A DNA stretch of 64,000 nt from Archivesica marissinica (lineage: Eukaryota; Mollusca; Bivalvia; Venerida; Vesicomyidae). This document shows, piece by piece, positions 21,250 to 33,344 of the stretch. Both the position numbers and the translations under genes were made by a program. The number at the start of each line of letters is the position of its first letter. Within the stretch, counting starts at the first letter, position 1. Where the stretch lies: positions 16,487,043 through 16,551,042 of the forward strand of contig CM026391.1 in assembly GCA_014843695.1 (NCBI GenBank), read 5' to 3'. Below the pieces are notes generated by a model, which made no database searches, was not told the origin of the DNA, and worked only from the letters and a program-made list of their open reading frames with translations.

Positions 21250-22836
21250 TAGTCATAGCTAAAACGTACTACTAACCGGATGTAACGATCGATTTGAGTT
21301 GTTCTAAGACGTATTACTAACCGGGTGTAACGATCGATTTGAGTTGTTCTAAGACGTATTACTAACCGGGTGTAACGATCGATTTGAGTTGTTCTAAGAC
21401 GTATTACTAACCGGCTGTAATGATCGATTTGAGTTGTTCTAAAACGTATTACTAACCGGATGTAACGATCGATTAGAGTGGTTCTAAGACGTATTACTAA
21501 CCGGATGTAACGATCGATTTGAGTTGTTCTAAAACGTATTACTAACCGGCTGTAACGATCGATTTGAGTGGTTCTAAAACGTATTACTAACCGGATGTAA
21601 TGATCGATTTGAGTGGTTCTAAAACGTATTACTAACCGGATGTAATGATCGATTTGAGTGGTTCTAAAACGTATTACTAACCGGATGTAATGATCGATTT
21701 GAGTGGTTCTAAAACGTATTACTAACCGGATGTAATGATCGATTTGAGTGGTTCTAAAACGTATTACTAACCGGATGTAATGATCGATTTGAGTGGTTCT
21801 AAAACGTATTACTAACCGGATGTAATGATCGATTTGAGTGGTTCTAAAACGTATTACTAACCGGATGTAATGATCGATTTGAGTGGTTCTAAAACGTATT
21901 ACTAACCGGATGTAATGATCGATTTGAGTGGTTCTAAAACGTATTACTAACCGGATGTAATGATCGATTTGAGTGGTTCTAAAACGTATTACTAACCGGA
22001 TGTAATGATCGATTTGAGTGGTTCTAAAACGTATTACTAACCGGATGTAATGATCGATTTGAGTGGTTCTAAAACGTATTACTAACCGAATGTAGCGATC
22101 GATTTGAGTGGTTATAAGACGTATTACTAACCGGATGTAGCGATCGATTAGAGTGGTTCTAAAACGTATTACTAACCGGATGTAACGATCGATTTGAGTG
22201 GTTCTAAAACGTATTACTAACCGGGTGTAACGATCGATTTGAGTTGTTCTAAAACGTATTACTAACCGGATGTAACGATCGATTTGAGTGGTTCTAAGAC
22301 GTATTACTAACCGGATGTAATGATCGATTTGAGTGGTTCTAAGACGTATTACTAACCGGATGTAACGATCGATTTGAGTGGTTCTAAGACGTATTACTAA
22401 CCGGATGTAATGATCGATTTGAGTGGTTCTAAGACGTATTACTAACCGGATGTAACGATCGATTTGAGTGGTTCTAAGACGTATTACTAACCGGATGTAA
22501 TGATCGATTTGAGTGGTTCTAAGACGTATTACTAACCGGATGTAACGATCGATTTGAGTGGTTCTAAGACGTATTACTAACCGGATGTAATGATCGATTT
22601 GAGTGGTTCTAAGACGTATTACTAACCGGATGTAACGATCGATTTGAGTGGTTCTAAGACGTATTACTAACCGGATGTAATGATCGATTTGAGTGGTTCT
22701 AAGACGTATTACTAACCGGATGTAACGATCGATTTGAGTGGTTCTAAGACGTATTACTAACCGGATGTAACGATCGATTTGAGTGGTTCTAAGGCGTATT
22801 ACAAACCGGATGTAGCGATCGATACGAGTGGGTCTT
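21250..22836. repeat. 45-bp satellite-like array, about 35 units
   Basis: Unit has GATCGATTTGAGTGGTTCTA, AGACGTATTACTAACCGG and ATGTAA. Because 45 is a multiple of three and the unit lacks a stop in one minus frame, a 537-codon ORF with a 15-residue period (QIDRYIRLVIR) spans the array; I do not treat it as a gene. Variants TAACG and TAATG alternate from about 22275 to 22760, while TAATG runs unbroken from about 21597 to 22075. Confidence 0.95.
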
Positions 22837-22886
22837 AAATAACCATCCAATAGCACACACCGTTTCTTCTGATATACGACAAGGTT

Positions 22887-23117
22887 TTCCGACTAGTGCA
22901 TTGGTTAGCACGCTCGCTTCTCACCAATGCAAATCCCGGGGTAGATCTCGGACCTGGAAGTATGTGCGATGGTACGATGGTCGCCAGATCGTTTAGGTGG
23001 GTTTTTCCGGACACAGACGAATTGCCCAAATATACGCTTACATTCGCGTCAACGAGATTGTGGTTAATAGTGGTTGTTAAAGCTTGTTTGGCAATCATTG
23101 TAAAATAAATGAAGTTT
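22887..23117 (+). mobile_element. SINE S6, diverged
   Basis: Degenerate tRNA head with TGGTTAGCACGCTCGC, then CTTCTCACCAATGCAAATCC, GGACCTGGAAGTATGTG, GTACGATGGTCGCCAG and tail GCTTGTTTGGCAATC. Confidence 0.75.
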
Positions 23118-23251
23118 ATGCATCTTGATTTAAGATGTATCATGAAATGGGCCTCAGGTATTGCACGAAGATCATGAACCCATAGAGATGCAACAGTGTA
23201 GTGTGGCGACACAACACATAAAGTATATCTAGCAAAATAAGTACGCAGAGG

Positions 23252-23427
23252 GTGTTTTACGTTTATTTATCGTCACTACCGATTGCCCATATGAGCGACG
23301 CCTCCTGAAGAGATTAGTCATTTTAGATTGTTGGAGGATAGTGCAATGATACAGACACATCCCAGAGTCTCCTCTGGTTATTTTACGTGCAAGGTGTACA
23401 TCACCGACACGAGACCTCATATTTTAA
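23252..23427 (-). mobile_element. SINE S1, 5'-truncated
   Basis: GTTTATTTATCGTCACTACC tail through GATTAGTCATTTTAG and CCAGAGTCTCCTCTGG to GACACGAGACCTC; tRNA-like half missing. Confidence 0.78.
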
Positions 23428-23839
23428 ACAAACCGTTTCACCGGTTTCGTCTGTGGCACGCTATCGTTGATTTGTGTCCGCTGTTTCCGCATACCGTATA
23501 CCGTCATGTGTCCCTACCAATCGGTAGCTCTTACTGGGTCAATATGCATTGCTAACTGTTTCCACAGGATCTGTAAATTGCACATTGTTTTGCTCCGGAC
23601 ACGTAAACTTCTAGATCAAAAGTAAATTTAGTTACCGATTACTCGGAACTACTTTTCAAATGCACCACATATAAGGTGAGCACTATACTTCAGCTCAGAC
23701 AACACTTTAAAACACTATCTGTTACTAGGCACTATATTCCTCCAATCGTATGTGTCTCTAGCCTATGCACACTAATATATTCTTCCTGGCACTATGTTTA
23801 GATGTAACTGTTTATGCACACTGTCTAACACGTAGTCGT
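23428..23839. other. Intergenic, nothing recognised
   Basis: No gene or repeat recognised. Confidence 0.5.
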
Positions 23840-24078
23840 GGAAGTCGTGATAGCTCAGTGGTAGCGTGTTCGCTTCATGTGCGAAAGGCCCGGAGTTCGA
23901 GCCCCGCTGGAGCCGTTACGATTGTGTCCTTAGGCAAGGCATTTAAATTCCACATAGCCTCTTCTCTCTCCCTCGTGGCGATGGATTCCATCAGGAATGA
24001 GGTCTCGAGAGTGATTAGTATAAGTTATAAGAACTTGTTTCGCAATCGAGCTAACATAAATTTGTATAAACTAAGGGG
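23840..24078 (+). mobile_element. SINE S2
   Basis: Head GAAGTCGTGATAGCTCAGTG, B box GGAGTTCGAGCCCCG, central GGCAAGGCATTTAAATTCC, tail with CAATCGAGCTAACATAAA. Confidence 0.88.
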
Positions 24079-24249
24079 GTAATTTTTACACATTCACATT
24101 GTAATTTGCCGAATTTCATAAAATTTAAGTACACACTAATATTGACTATAATATTATATCCATTTCGGTATAAACATGCCATTATTAAAAAGGGTCTTAC
24201 GCCAACCCCCCCTCCCCCGACAAAAATGTTTTGTTAAAGTCGTTTAGTG

Positions 24250-24930
24250 TATTTTCTGGACGAATGGGAATTTATGTGACAAGAAATACTGCTATATATT
24301 CGTATTATAGGTATTAAAATTGTCCAATTGTCTTCAGGGAACTAGTTCCAAGCTTTCACTGGTGTGCGCATAGAAATGCAGGTTTGAGCTGGAATCCAGC
24401 AATGGCCAGGTCAATCTATTTACTACGTAGTTGAAATTCTGTAACAATAATTGGTTTCCATATGATTCGCGGATGTTCCAGCAGGGATGTGGTATATACT
24501 ATTATGTTGGACAGGGTTTCATGTTATTGTCAACATATTTGCATTTATTATGTTATATTTATTATATTTCGGGTTTTACGCCTGCATCAGCACCATTTCG
24601 GGCTATATCGCCGGCGGGCAGTTTACTTAACAACACCTTTCCTGGGCAGGCTGCAACGGTTAACCAGTACTTTGGTGCACCAACCTCCGTAAGAAACTGC
24701 CAACTGTTTCATATAAATGAGACACGGCCTGAGCGGGGCTCGAACCCGTGACCATCAGTGATGATATGTTACAGTGGTATACAAGTCAGCGACCTTAACC
24801 ACTCGACCACGGAGGCAGACTTATTTGCATTTAATTACTAAATTATGCACTTGTGTGTGTATTATGCAGAGTGAGTTTTCAATCGTCCTTCTATTACATA
24901 TTTATATGTAATCGTTTTTCTTGTTAATGG
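24250..24930 (+). repeat. Interspersed repeat R, copy B
   Basis: Same ordered blocks as copy A. It has an empty TTAA site at about 24313-24317 where copy A carries M2, and a minus-strand S3 SINE at 24548-24821 that A and C lack. Confidence 0.85.
24548..24821 (-). mobile_element. SINE S3 inserted in repeat R, tail type 2
   Basis: TATTTGCATTTA is duplicated at 24536-24547 and 24822-24833. The minus-strand head is complete (ACCACTCGACCACGGAGG on +) and the tail is GGGCTATATCGCCGGCG as at 7529. Confidence 0.9.
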
Positions 24931-25396
24931 TAGTTTCAGTTTCAGGAAAATATACAAATTATTAAGATATCTTTTAATTAAGGACAGATAATAATGTCCT
25001 TATCTGTCCATCAAGCGCCATACTTGTAATAATTATTTATTGCAACGCTAGACGGATACATTATGTCACTGTATTCCGGCGCCGACTCCATATATCACTA
25101 CCGTGCCAATGTCCACATGTAACTTCACCTTTAGTTGAACAGCGCCAGTGTCACGCGAGGCATACATAACATGTGAAAAGACTAGTAGGCGGCGTGACAA
25201 GGACAAATTTGCTGATATGAATTTTCTTTTTAAAATTATTTTTTTTAGCTTCAAGCCAGGAAGTGTCAGTCGCGTCGGATCAAATGAAAAATCGTGTTTT
25301 ACATGACAAGCACGAATCCTTCATTTATTATTACTGGTCTTTAAAGGTAGGCTTTCAAAAACGAATCTTTCATAGAATTAAGTAAGATGATGACGT
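24931..25396. other. Intergenic, nothing recognised
   Basis: No gene or repeat recognised. Confidence 0.5.
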
Positions 25397-25622
25397 GTAA
25401 GTCGTGATAGCGCAGTGGATGCGCGTTCGCTTCAGGTGCAAAATGCCCGGAGTTCGAGCCCCGCTGGAGCCGTTACGATTGTGCCCTTAGGCAAGGCATT
25501 TAAATTCCACGTTGCCTCTCCTCTCTCCCTCGTGGCGATGCATTTCATCAGGAATGAGGTCTCGAGAGTGATTAATATAAGTTGTAAGAACTTGTTTCGC
25601 AATCGAGCTAAAATTAGTTTAT
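25397..25622 (+). mobile_element. SINE S2, tail-to-tail with the next element
   Basis: Head GTCGTGATAGCGCAGTGG, B box GGAGTTCGAGCCCCG and a complete tail. Its last 66 bases (25549-25614) are perfectly inverted at 25631-25696. Confidence 0.88.
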
Positions 25623-25800
25623 ACAAATTTATTTTAGCTCGATTGCGAAACAAGTTCTTACAACTTATATTAATCACTCTCGAGACCTCATTCCTGAAGG
25701 ATGAAAGCGTAACTGTGGTCATTCGTGTGGGAGGAAACCGTAGTACTCGGAGAAATCCCACCTGTCCGATATGGCGACCACCTTACCATCTCACATACAA
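25623..25800 (-). mobile_element. S2/S6 hybrid SINE, 5'-truncated
   Basis: From the right: GGCGACCACCTTACC, CACCTGTCCGATATGG and GGTCATTCGTGTGGGAGG are S6 body on the minus strand; leftward it joins GAGACCTCATTCCTG, an S2-type segment, and the shared tail. The junction is near 25697. Confidence 0.75.
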
Positions 25801-25849
25801 CCAGTAAAACGTTGGGATACGTGTATCTGGACCAATAAAAAGGGACCAA

Positions 25850-27170
25850 CATGGCCTAGTGGTTAAGGTTGTTGACTTCAAGTCCCCCATTGCTGTATAT
25901 GTTTAATCCCTTTATGTGTTTGAAATTCTTTTTTACGAGAAAGCTATCCAACTGGTTTGTGGAAGGTCGGTGCTACCGGGGGTACCGGTCCATGCTTGAG
26001 GTGTACCGGTCCATGCCTGAGGGGTACCGGTCCATGCCTGAGGTGTACCGGTCCATGCCTGAGGGGTATCGGTCCATGCCTGAGGGGTACCGGTCCATGC
26101 CTGAGGGTACCGATCCATGCCTGAGGGGTACCGGTCCATGCCTGAGGGGTACCCGTCCATGCCTGAGGGGTACCGGTCCATGCATTAGGGTACCGGTCCA
26201 TGCCTGAGGGTACCGGTCCATGCCTGAGGGGTATCGGTCCATGCCTGAAGGGTACCGGTCCATGCCTGAGGGGTACCGGTCCATGCCTGAGGGTACCGTT
26301 CCATGCCTGAGGGGTACCGGTCCATGCCTGAGGGGTACCGGTCCATGCCTGAGGGGTACCGGTCCATGCCTGAGGGGTACCGGTCCATGCCTGAGGGGTA
26401 TCGTTCCATGCCTGAGGGGTACCGATCCATGTCTGAGGGGTACGGTCCATGCCTGAGGGGTACCCGTCCATGCCTGAGGGGTACCGGTCCATGCATTAGG
26501 GTACCGGTCCATGCCTGAGGGTACCGGTCCATGCCTGAGGTGTATCGGTCCATGCCTGAAGGGTACCGGTCCATGCCTGAGGGGTACCGGTCCATGCCTG
26601 AGGGGTACCGTTCCATGTCTGAGGGGTACCGGCCATGCCTGAGGGGTACCGGTCCATGCCTGAGGGGTACCGGTCCATGCCTGAGGGGTACCGGTCCATG
26701 CTGAGGGGTACCGGTCCATGCCTGAGGGTTATCGTTCCATGCCTGAGGGGTACCGGTCCATGCCTGAGGGGTACCGGTCCATGCCTGAGGGGTATCGGTC
26801 CATGTCTGAGGGGTACCGGTCCATGCCTGAGGGGTACCGTTCCATGCCTGAGGGGTACCGGTCCATGCCTGAGGGGTATCGGTCCATGTCTGAGGGGTAT
26901 CGGTCCATGTCTGAGGGGTACCGGTCTATGCCTGAGGGGTACCGGTCCATGCCTGAGGGGTATCGTTCCATGCCTGAGGGGTATCGTTCCATGCCTGAGG
27001 GGTACCGTTCCATGCCTGAGGGGTACCGGTCCATGCCTGAGGGGTACCGTGTCCATGCCTAGACTACTGCTGTACGGGTCGCACTGGGTATTCCTCCACC
27101 AATGCTAGCAGGAGAATCACCATATGACCTTAGGTGTCGGTGGCGACTATACCCCCCACCCCCAGCTGTC
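25850..27170 (+). mobile_element. SINE S5 split by an internal minisatellite
   Basis: Left part: A box GGCCTAGTGGTTAAGG, GTTGACTTCAAGTCCCCC, GAAAGCTATCCAACTGG and GTGGAAGGTCGGTGCTACC. Right part, after the array: GTCGCACTGGGTATTCCTCC, ACCAATGCTAGCAGGAGAA and CATATGACCTTAGGTGTCGG. Joined, these follow the order seen at 1-175, where the intervening segment is single-copy. Confidence 0.82.
25976..27062. repeat. 20/21-bp minisatellite inside S5, about 52 units
   Basis: Unit GGTACCGGTCCATGCCTGAG with an optional extra G, giving 20- and 21-bp forms. Frequent ORFs on both strands are caused by the repeat. Boundaries are set by the flanking S5 sequence. Confidence 0.95.
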
Positions 27171-27702
27171 GGTGGCGACTTTACCCCCCCCCCCATAACA
27201 GAACTGAATAATACACTGTTTATTGATTTCTACACAGCAGACGCTTAAATTTTAACATTTTCACTCCGATGTATTTAAACACATTTCTATAGTTTTCCTT
27301 GAAACTCAACCTTTAAAATCTGAGATTTTTGAAAGCTACATTCACTGTCACGTATGGTGAAATAATATATATGAAATGCTTTGCTGATTTTCAACGTTGT
27401 AATATAAAAGTTATAGGCTTAAAATTGTCCAATTTGAGTAGTTTTTACTACATGAAAAGTGTCTCTCTTTCCGGACGATTTAGTTGACATGGAAAATGAG
27501 TTTGAAATTAACTTTATTTAGATACACAGCGACGTTAGTTTTGAACATGCGAATAAAAATTTAAATTATATCATATGATATGTATAGCATAGTTGTATTG
27601 CAATAGGAGCAAGTTGACGTGGATCATCAATTAACTGGAGAAATGAAACATGTGTTTGTACACTGTTTAGGAAGGAAGTTGACATATATAAAGAGTCAGC
27701 CA
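27171..27702. other. Intergenic, nothing recognised
   Basis: A short duplicated block with GTCGGTGGCGACT plus C-tracts at 27140-27195, then AT-rich sequence with no gene. Confidence 0.5.
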
Positions 27703-27937
27703 TTAACCCGCTGAAAAAATTGGACAGAATGTGCAAATAGCATATATTCAGATCAGCCGTGGCATATCACCGCGTCTGATCAGGATCTATGTTTTTTTCT
27801 ATTCAGACAAGTGTCTTAGCTCCACTATCCGAATAGCAAACAGCCTGAGCAGACATCATGGGTTATGTGTCGTCTGGTCTGGCTCTATGCTTGTTTATAA
27901 AATCGACTTTAGTTATGATTGGCAGGTCACGGGTTAA
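27703..27937 (+). mobile_element. M2 miniature element
   Basis: TTAACCCGCTGAAAAAATTGG and GGCAGGTCACGGGTTAA region termini; TTAA at 27703 and 27934. Inner hairpin ATATTCAGATCAGCCG / GTCTGATCAGGATCTATG. Confidence 0.8.
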
Positions 27938-28044
27938 TACATTAAAATAAATCAAACATGTTTATTTTATTAATGAGCATAGCATAACTGCTTACACATA
28001 CTATTCTCCCCCAATGAAGTTATATGAAGCTATATCCACGTACG

Positions 28045-28312
28045 TGTGTGTTTTACGTTTATTTATCGTCGCTACCGGTTGCCCATATGAGCGACGCCCC
28101 CTGAAGAGATTAGTCATTTTAGAGTTTTGAAGGATAGTGCCATGATACAGACAGACCCATTCCAGAGTCTCCTCTGGTTCTTTTACGTGCACGGTGTAAA
28201 GCACCGACACGAGACAAGTCCCATCTGAAAGACTGTTAATTTTATTAAAGTCAGGCGGGGGATCGAACCTGCGATCCCTGGATTACCAGTCCAGCGTGTT
28301 AACCACTAAGGA
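28045..28312 (-). mobile_element. SINE S1
   Basis: Complete from tail (GTTTATTTATCGTCGCTACC) to a tRNA-like head (GATCGAACCTGCGATCC, CCAGTCCAGCGTGTTAACC on + strand). It ends next to the foldback-like element that starts near 28336. Confidence 0.85.
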
Positions 28313-28335
28313 TAAGCTTTTATTAGGTTTTCGTA

Positions 28336-30800
28336 ATATACTAGAGGACATAGAACACGCACACCTACATTATATACTAGAGGACATAGAACACGCACAC
28401 CTACATTATATACTAGAGGACATAGAACACGCACACCTACATTATATACTAGAGGACATAGAAAACGCACACTTCATAATATACTAGAGGACATAGAAAA
28501 CGCACACTTCATAATATACTAGAGGACATAGAAAACGCATACTTCATAATATACTAGAGGATATAGAAAACGCACACCTACATTATATATTAGAGGACAT
28601 AGAAACGCACACTTCATAATATACTAGAGGACATAGAAAACGCACACCTACATTATATACTAGAGGACATAGAAAACGCACAGCTACATTATATACTAGA
28701 GGACATAAAAAACGCACACTTCATAATATACTAGAGGACATAGAAAACGCACACCTACATTATATACTAGAGGACATAGAAAACGCACAGCTACATTATA
28801 TACTAGAGGACATAGAAACGCACACTTCAGTATATACTAGAGGACATAGAAAACGCACACCTACATTATATACTTGAGGACATAGAAAACGCACACCTAC
28901 ATTATATACTAGAGGACATAAAAAACGCACACTTCATAATATACTAGAGGACATAGAAAACGCACACCTACATTATATACTAGAGGACATAGAAAACGCA
29001 CACTTCATAATATATTAGAGGACATAGAAAACGCACGCCTACATTATATACTAGAGGACTAGAAAACGCACACCTACATTATATACTAGAGGACATAGAA
29101 AACGCACACCTACATTATATACTAGAGAATATAGAAAGCACACACCTGCATTATATACTAGAGGACATAGAAAACGCACACCTACATTATATACTAGAGG
29201 ACATAGAAAACGCACACCTACATTATATACTAGAGCATATAGAAAACACACACCTGCATTATATACTAGAGGACATAGAAAACGCACACCTACATTATAT
29301 ACTAGAGGACATAGAAAACGCACACCTACATTATATACTAGAGGACATAGAAAACACACACCTGCAATATATACTAGAGGACATAGAAAACGCACACCTA
29401 CATTATATACTAGAGCACACGTACATTATATACTAGAGGACATAGAAAACGCACACCTACATTATATACTAGAGAATATAGAAAGCACACACCTACACTA
29501 TATACTAGAGGATATAGAAAGCACACACCTGCATTATATACTAGAGAACATAGAAAACACACACCTGCATTATATACTAGAGGACATAGAAACACATACG
29601 TACATTATATACTAGAGGACATAGAAAACGTACACCTACATTATATACTAGAGGACATAGAAAACGCACACCTACATTATATACTAGAGGACATAGAAAA
29701 TGCACACCTACATTATATACTAGAGGACATAGAAAACGCACACCTACATTATATACTAGAGAACATAGAAAACACACACCTGGAATATATACTAGAGGAC
29801 ATAGAAACACATACGTACATTATATACTAGAGGACATAGAAAACGTACACCTACATTATATACTAGAGGACATAGAAAACACACACCTACATTATATACT
29901 AGAGGACATAGAAAACACACACCTGGAATATATACTAGAGGACATAGAAACACATACGTACATTATATACTAGAGGACATAGAAAACGTACACCTACATT
30001 ATATACTAGAGAACATAGAAAACACACACCTGGAATATATACTAGAGGACATAGAAAACGCACACCTACATTATATACTAGAGGACATAGAAAACGCACA
30101 CCTACATTATATACTAGAGGACATAGAAAACGCACATCTACATTATATACTAGAGTACATATAAAACGCATACTTCATAATATACTAGAGGACATAGAAA
30201 ACGCACACCTCATTATATACTAGAGGACATAGAAAACGCACACCTACATTATATACTAGAGGACATAGAAAACGCACACCTACATTATATACTAGAGGAC
30301 ATATAAAACGCACACCTACATTATATACTAGAGGACATAGAAAACGCACACCTACATTATATACTAGAGGACATAGAAAACGCACACCTACATTATATAC
30401 TAGAGGACATAGAAAACGCACACCTACATTATATACTAGAGGACATAGAACACGCACATCTACATTATATACTAGAGGACATAGAACACGCACACCTACA
30501 TTATATACTAGAGGACATAGAAAACGCACACCTACATTATATACTAGAGGACATAGTAATAAGTAATAACTTCGGATAAGTGTGTTTTTACATGAAAAAC
30601 AATAACTATATAAATATATAGTTTTAAACATTTTGGAATATTTGTAGTTGTTCAGTTTGTGTTTTGTAATAAAGATGTGATATATCTTTGATGGAATCCT
30701 TCGTATTGCATGTAATAATAATCATATAATGTAGGTGTGCGTTTTCTATTTCCTTTAGTATATAATGTAGGTGTGCGTTTTCTATTTCTTTTAGTATATA
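28336..30800 (-). mobile_element. Foldback-like element, copy 1
   Basis: Long arm 28336-30556: about 62 units of a 36-bp repeat (ATATACTAGAGGACATAG, AAAACGCACACCTACATT). Core about 30557-30729 (roughly 170 bp, AT-rich, no ORF). Short arm 30730-30800: two units of the same 36-bp repeat in the opposite orientation (AATGTAGGTGTGCGTTTTC). The core matches 36996-37149 in reverse complement. ORFs with a 12-residue period come from the 36-bp unit. Confidence 0.8.
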
Positions 30801-31560
30801 TCATATATGGGGCGATCACATCCGAAGCCAACAGCACAACCAGGTTTGCATCTGCATCGGCAAGACAACGGATGGGTATACCGAAGCCAAAACAACGCTA
30901 CTAAATGATTTACAAACATCAGTTATGTGGAGCTAAATATAACAAAACTCCGCATTGGCGGGACTAGTTGGAAACTTGTATCCTTGCTAGTAGGTGTGCG
31001 AGACGGAATTTCGTTATTTTTAGCTCCACGTGACACTTGTCTTTAAGTCTCACGTGATCATCACATTACGTAGTAATATCGATGCTTTCCAATCATTATA
31101 GCGTCTCCGAATCATTATATTTTATTAAAATCAAATGCAGAAATGTATTTAATATGTAAAACTGAACAAATTTGAATCGAGAACATTCAACATTTATACC
31201 ATTTAAATTGTTCGCTCGACAATTGGTCGATTTTATTCAGGTAGGTACACACGCACACTCGTGAATCGGTTGGATAACGTAATTGAAACCGATTCACTAA
31301 ATTGTCTGTGTCTACTCAACGTCTGTGTCTACGCAATGTTTTCATAGTAATATGTGCGTATTAAAGTAGTCCATTACACATGTAGACTAGCTCAGAGTGT
31401 ATTTTCCCAGTGAATTTTTTTGCTTACACCCATTTGTGTGCAGTGTCAATTCAAGCACAGATTGGTCCAGCAGGAATAGCAGAATGTTGCAATTCACCGT
31501 ACAGATTCAAAGATTCAGAGCTGGCAATAAAACGTGTGTCCTGGCCAGTAGGAGTGCTAA
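30801..31560. other. Intergenic, nothing recognised
   Basis: No gene or repeat recognised. GCTCCACGTGACACTTG and CTCACGTGATCATCAC give two nearby CACGTG/CACGTGA words. Confidence 0.5.
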
Positions 31561-31792
31561 TTTATTATTTAAGTTTATTTAACGCTGCTACCGGTCCATT
31601 TGAGAGACGAACAGTTTCCATAGCACCTATCATGGGCAGGCTAACCAATGCATCAACCTCTGTAAGAAACTGCCAACTGTTTCATATAAATGAGACACGG
31701 TCTGAGCGTGGCTCGAACCCGTGACCATCAGTGATGGTAGGTTAGAGTGGTATAGAAGTAAACGACCGTAACCACTCCACCACGGAGACGGT
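31561..31792 (-). mobile_element. SINE S3, tail shared with S1
   Basis: TTTATTTAACGCTGCTACC tail, GTAAGAAACTGCCAACTG body, GGCTCGAACCCGTGACC B box and ACCACTCCACCACGGAG head on the + strand. Confidence 0.82.
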
Positions 31793-33344
31793 ACCATCAG
31801 TACACACTGGTGTTGGACAAGGATAGTTCACGTTAGTGGTCAGAATATGTCGTCAGAAACAACACTATTCCAATGATTGATTACATTTATATAAAGTCGT
31901 TGTCGCATAAATACTGGGCGACTGTGTTTTCTAAGAAGATTAGAATACACATCATCTAAAAGTGATAGTTTTGCCTATCGTAATTATTATAACTATATGT
32001 TTAGAGGGCTATGAGGGCAAACTAATATTAGCCAGTGTTAAAGCATTTCATTCAATGCTACTTTAGAACTGAGTTTCTGCTAATGACTGTATCTGGACAT
32101 ATGCAAATACATTGTTGAATGCATATAATAACATTATGTAATTAAGTACATAATAACGTTGATATATTGTATTTCATACACTTAATTCACATGCATTCTG
32201 TAATATTGTTTTCACAATACATATTACAATTGTTCGTACATGATTCCTTAAATAATTCTTGTATTTCGTTTCGTCAAGGTTTTTTTTGTGCTGGTTATCA
32301 AAGATGCATTGGAGAACGTCTTGTGAAATATACGTACATATGTAATAGCTCTGAATAGTTCTTGATGATAAATATGTAATTATTTCATTTATGTATATAC
32401 TACAATATATGTCATTTATGTTTGTCATTTCAATGTCTATATGTTTTGCACTTGTATGTGCTTTTGTGTAGCTCTCCCGTCAGTGGAGGTAATAAAGATA
32501 TATATGTAATTTCAGTGTGTGTTCTGTTTTCATATCTCCGACTGTCGCTCACACAAGAATTTGTGCCAGCGACAGCCGGGGGTAGACCGGTAAATCGATA
32601 CCCGGTGCATGTATACATTCTAATATGTCTAAGCTAGTCCAATGCATATGAAATATGTATGCATTTATTTGGCCTTTGATAATGGCAATATGGCCTTTAA
32701 GAATAAGAAGTCACCACAATGACAACTGTAATATCGATGCTTAAACGTTAACGTCGTTGAGCCAGTTTTTGGTCTTTACAATAACCCATAACCAGGTGCG
32801 CTCGTGAACATTAAATTAAATTTATGAATTTATTTGAATGTACCTGTAGATATTAAACCGTAATTGATAATTTAATGTAAACGGCTTTGCTATTTCCGTT
32901 GTCTGTCTTTTCCTATGAAGGTGTGGAACAATTATTCCGTAATTAGAAATGGTTATTGCTTGAGAAAATTGCTTCAAATTACCTGAACCATATATCATTT
33001 TTATGTCTTCAAAATAATGGAAAATGACGGAAAAACTGCGTACAAATTTTACACCAGTATACAGACATAATGTTCAAGTTTTATTTAACGTGCGTTTATT
33101 ATTGAGTTCGCTTGACATTGGTATATTTAATTTTCATGTCGATGAATTATGTACCTATTAAAGTCCCGTCCTAGCGTCTACTGTGCTGTACACGGATGTA
33201 TTCTAATGATTGGTATATTAGAAATCGTGAATAGTGTCTTTCATTTTTCAATAATAAGTCTTTTGATTAATTAAATTATGAAATACCGTCTTATGAGATG
33301 TTTGGAGTAAACCAACATTTTAACCATCGTTACAAAGCAAACTT
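31793..33344. other. AT-rich intergenic stretch
   Basis: About 1.5 kb of AT-rich sequence with overlapping short frames on both strands near 32167-32640; none has a recognisable domain. Confidence 0.5.

Noticed and set aside
21243..22856. 537-codon minus ORF with 15-residue repeat
   Set aside because: The 45-bp unit is a multiple of three, so one open unit makes the whole array open. No signal peptide, domain or non-repeat coding flank.
28336..30631. CRISPR-like array of regular short repeats
   Set aside because: Units are head-to-tail with no unique spacers, and the surrounding DNA is animal-like.
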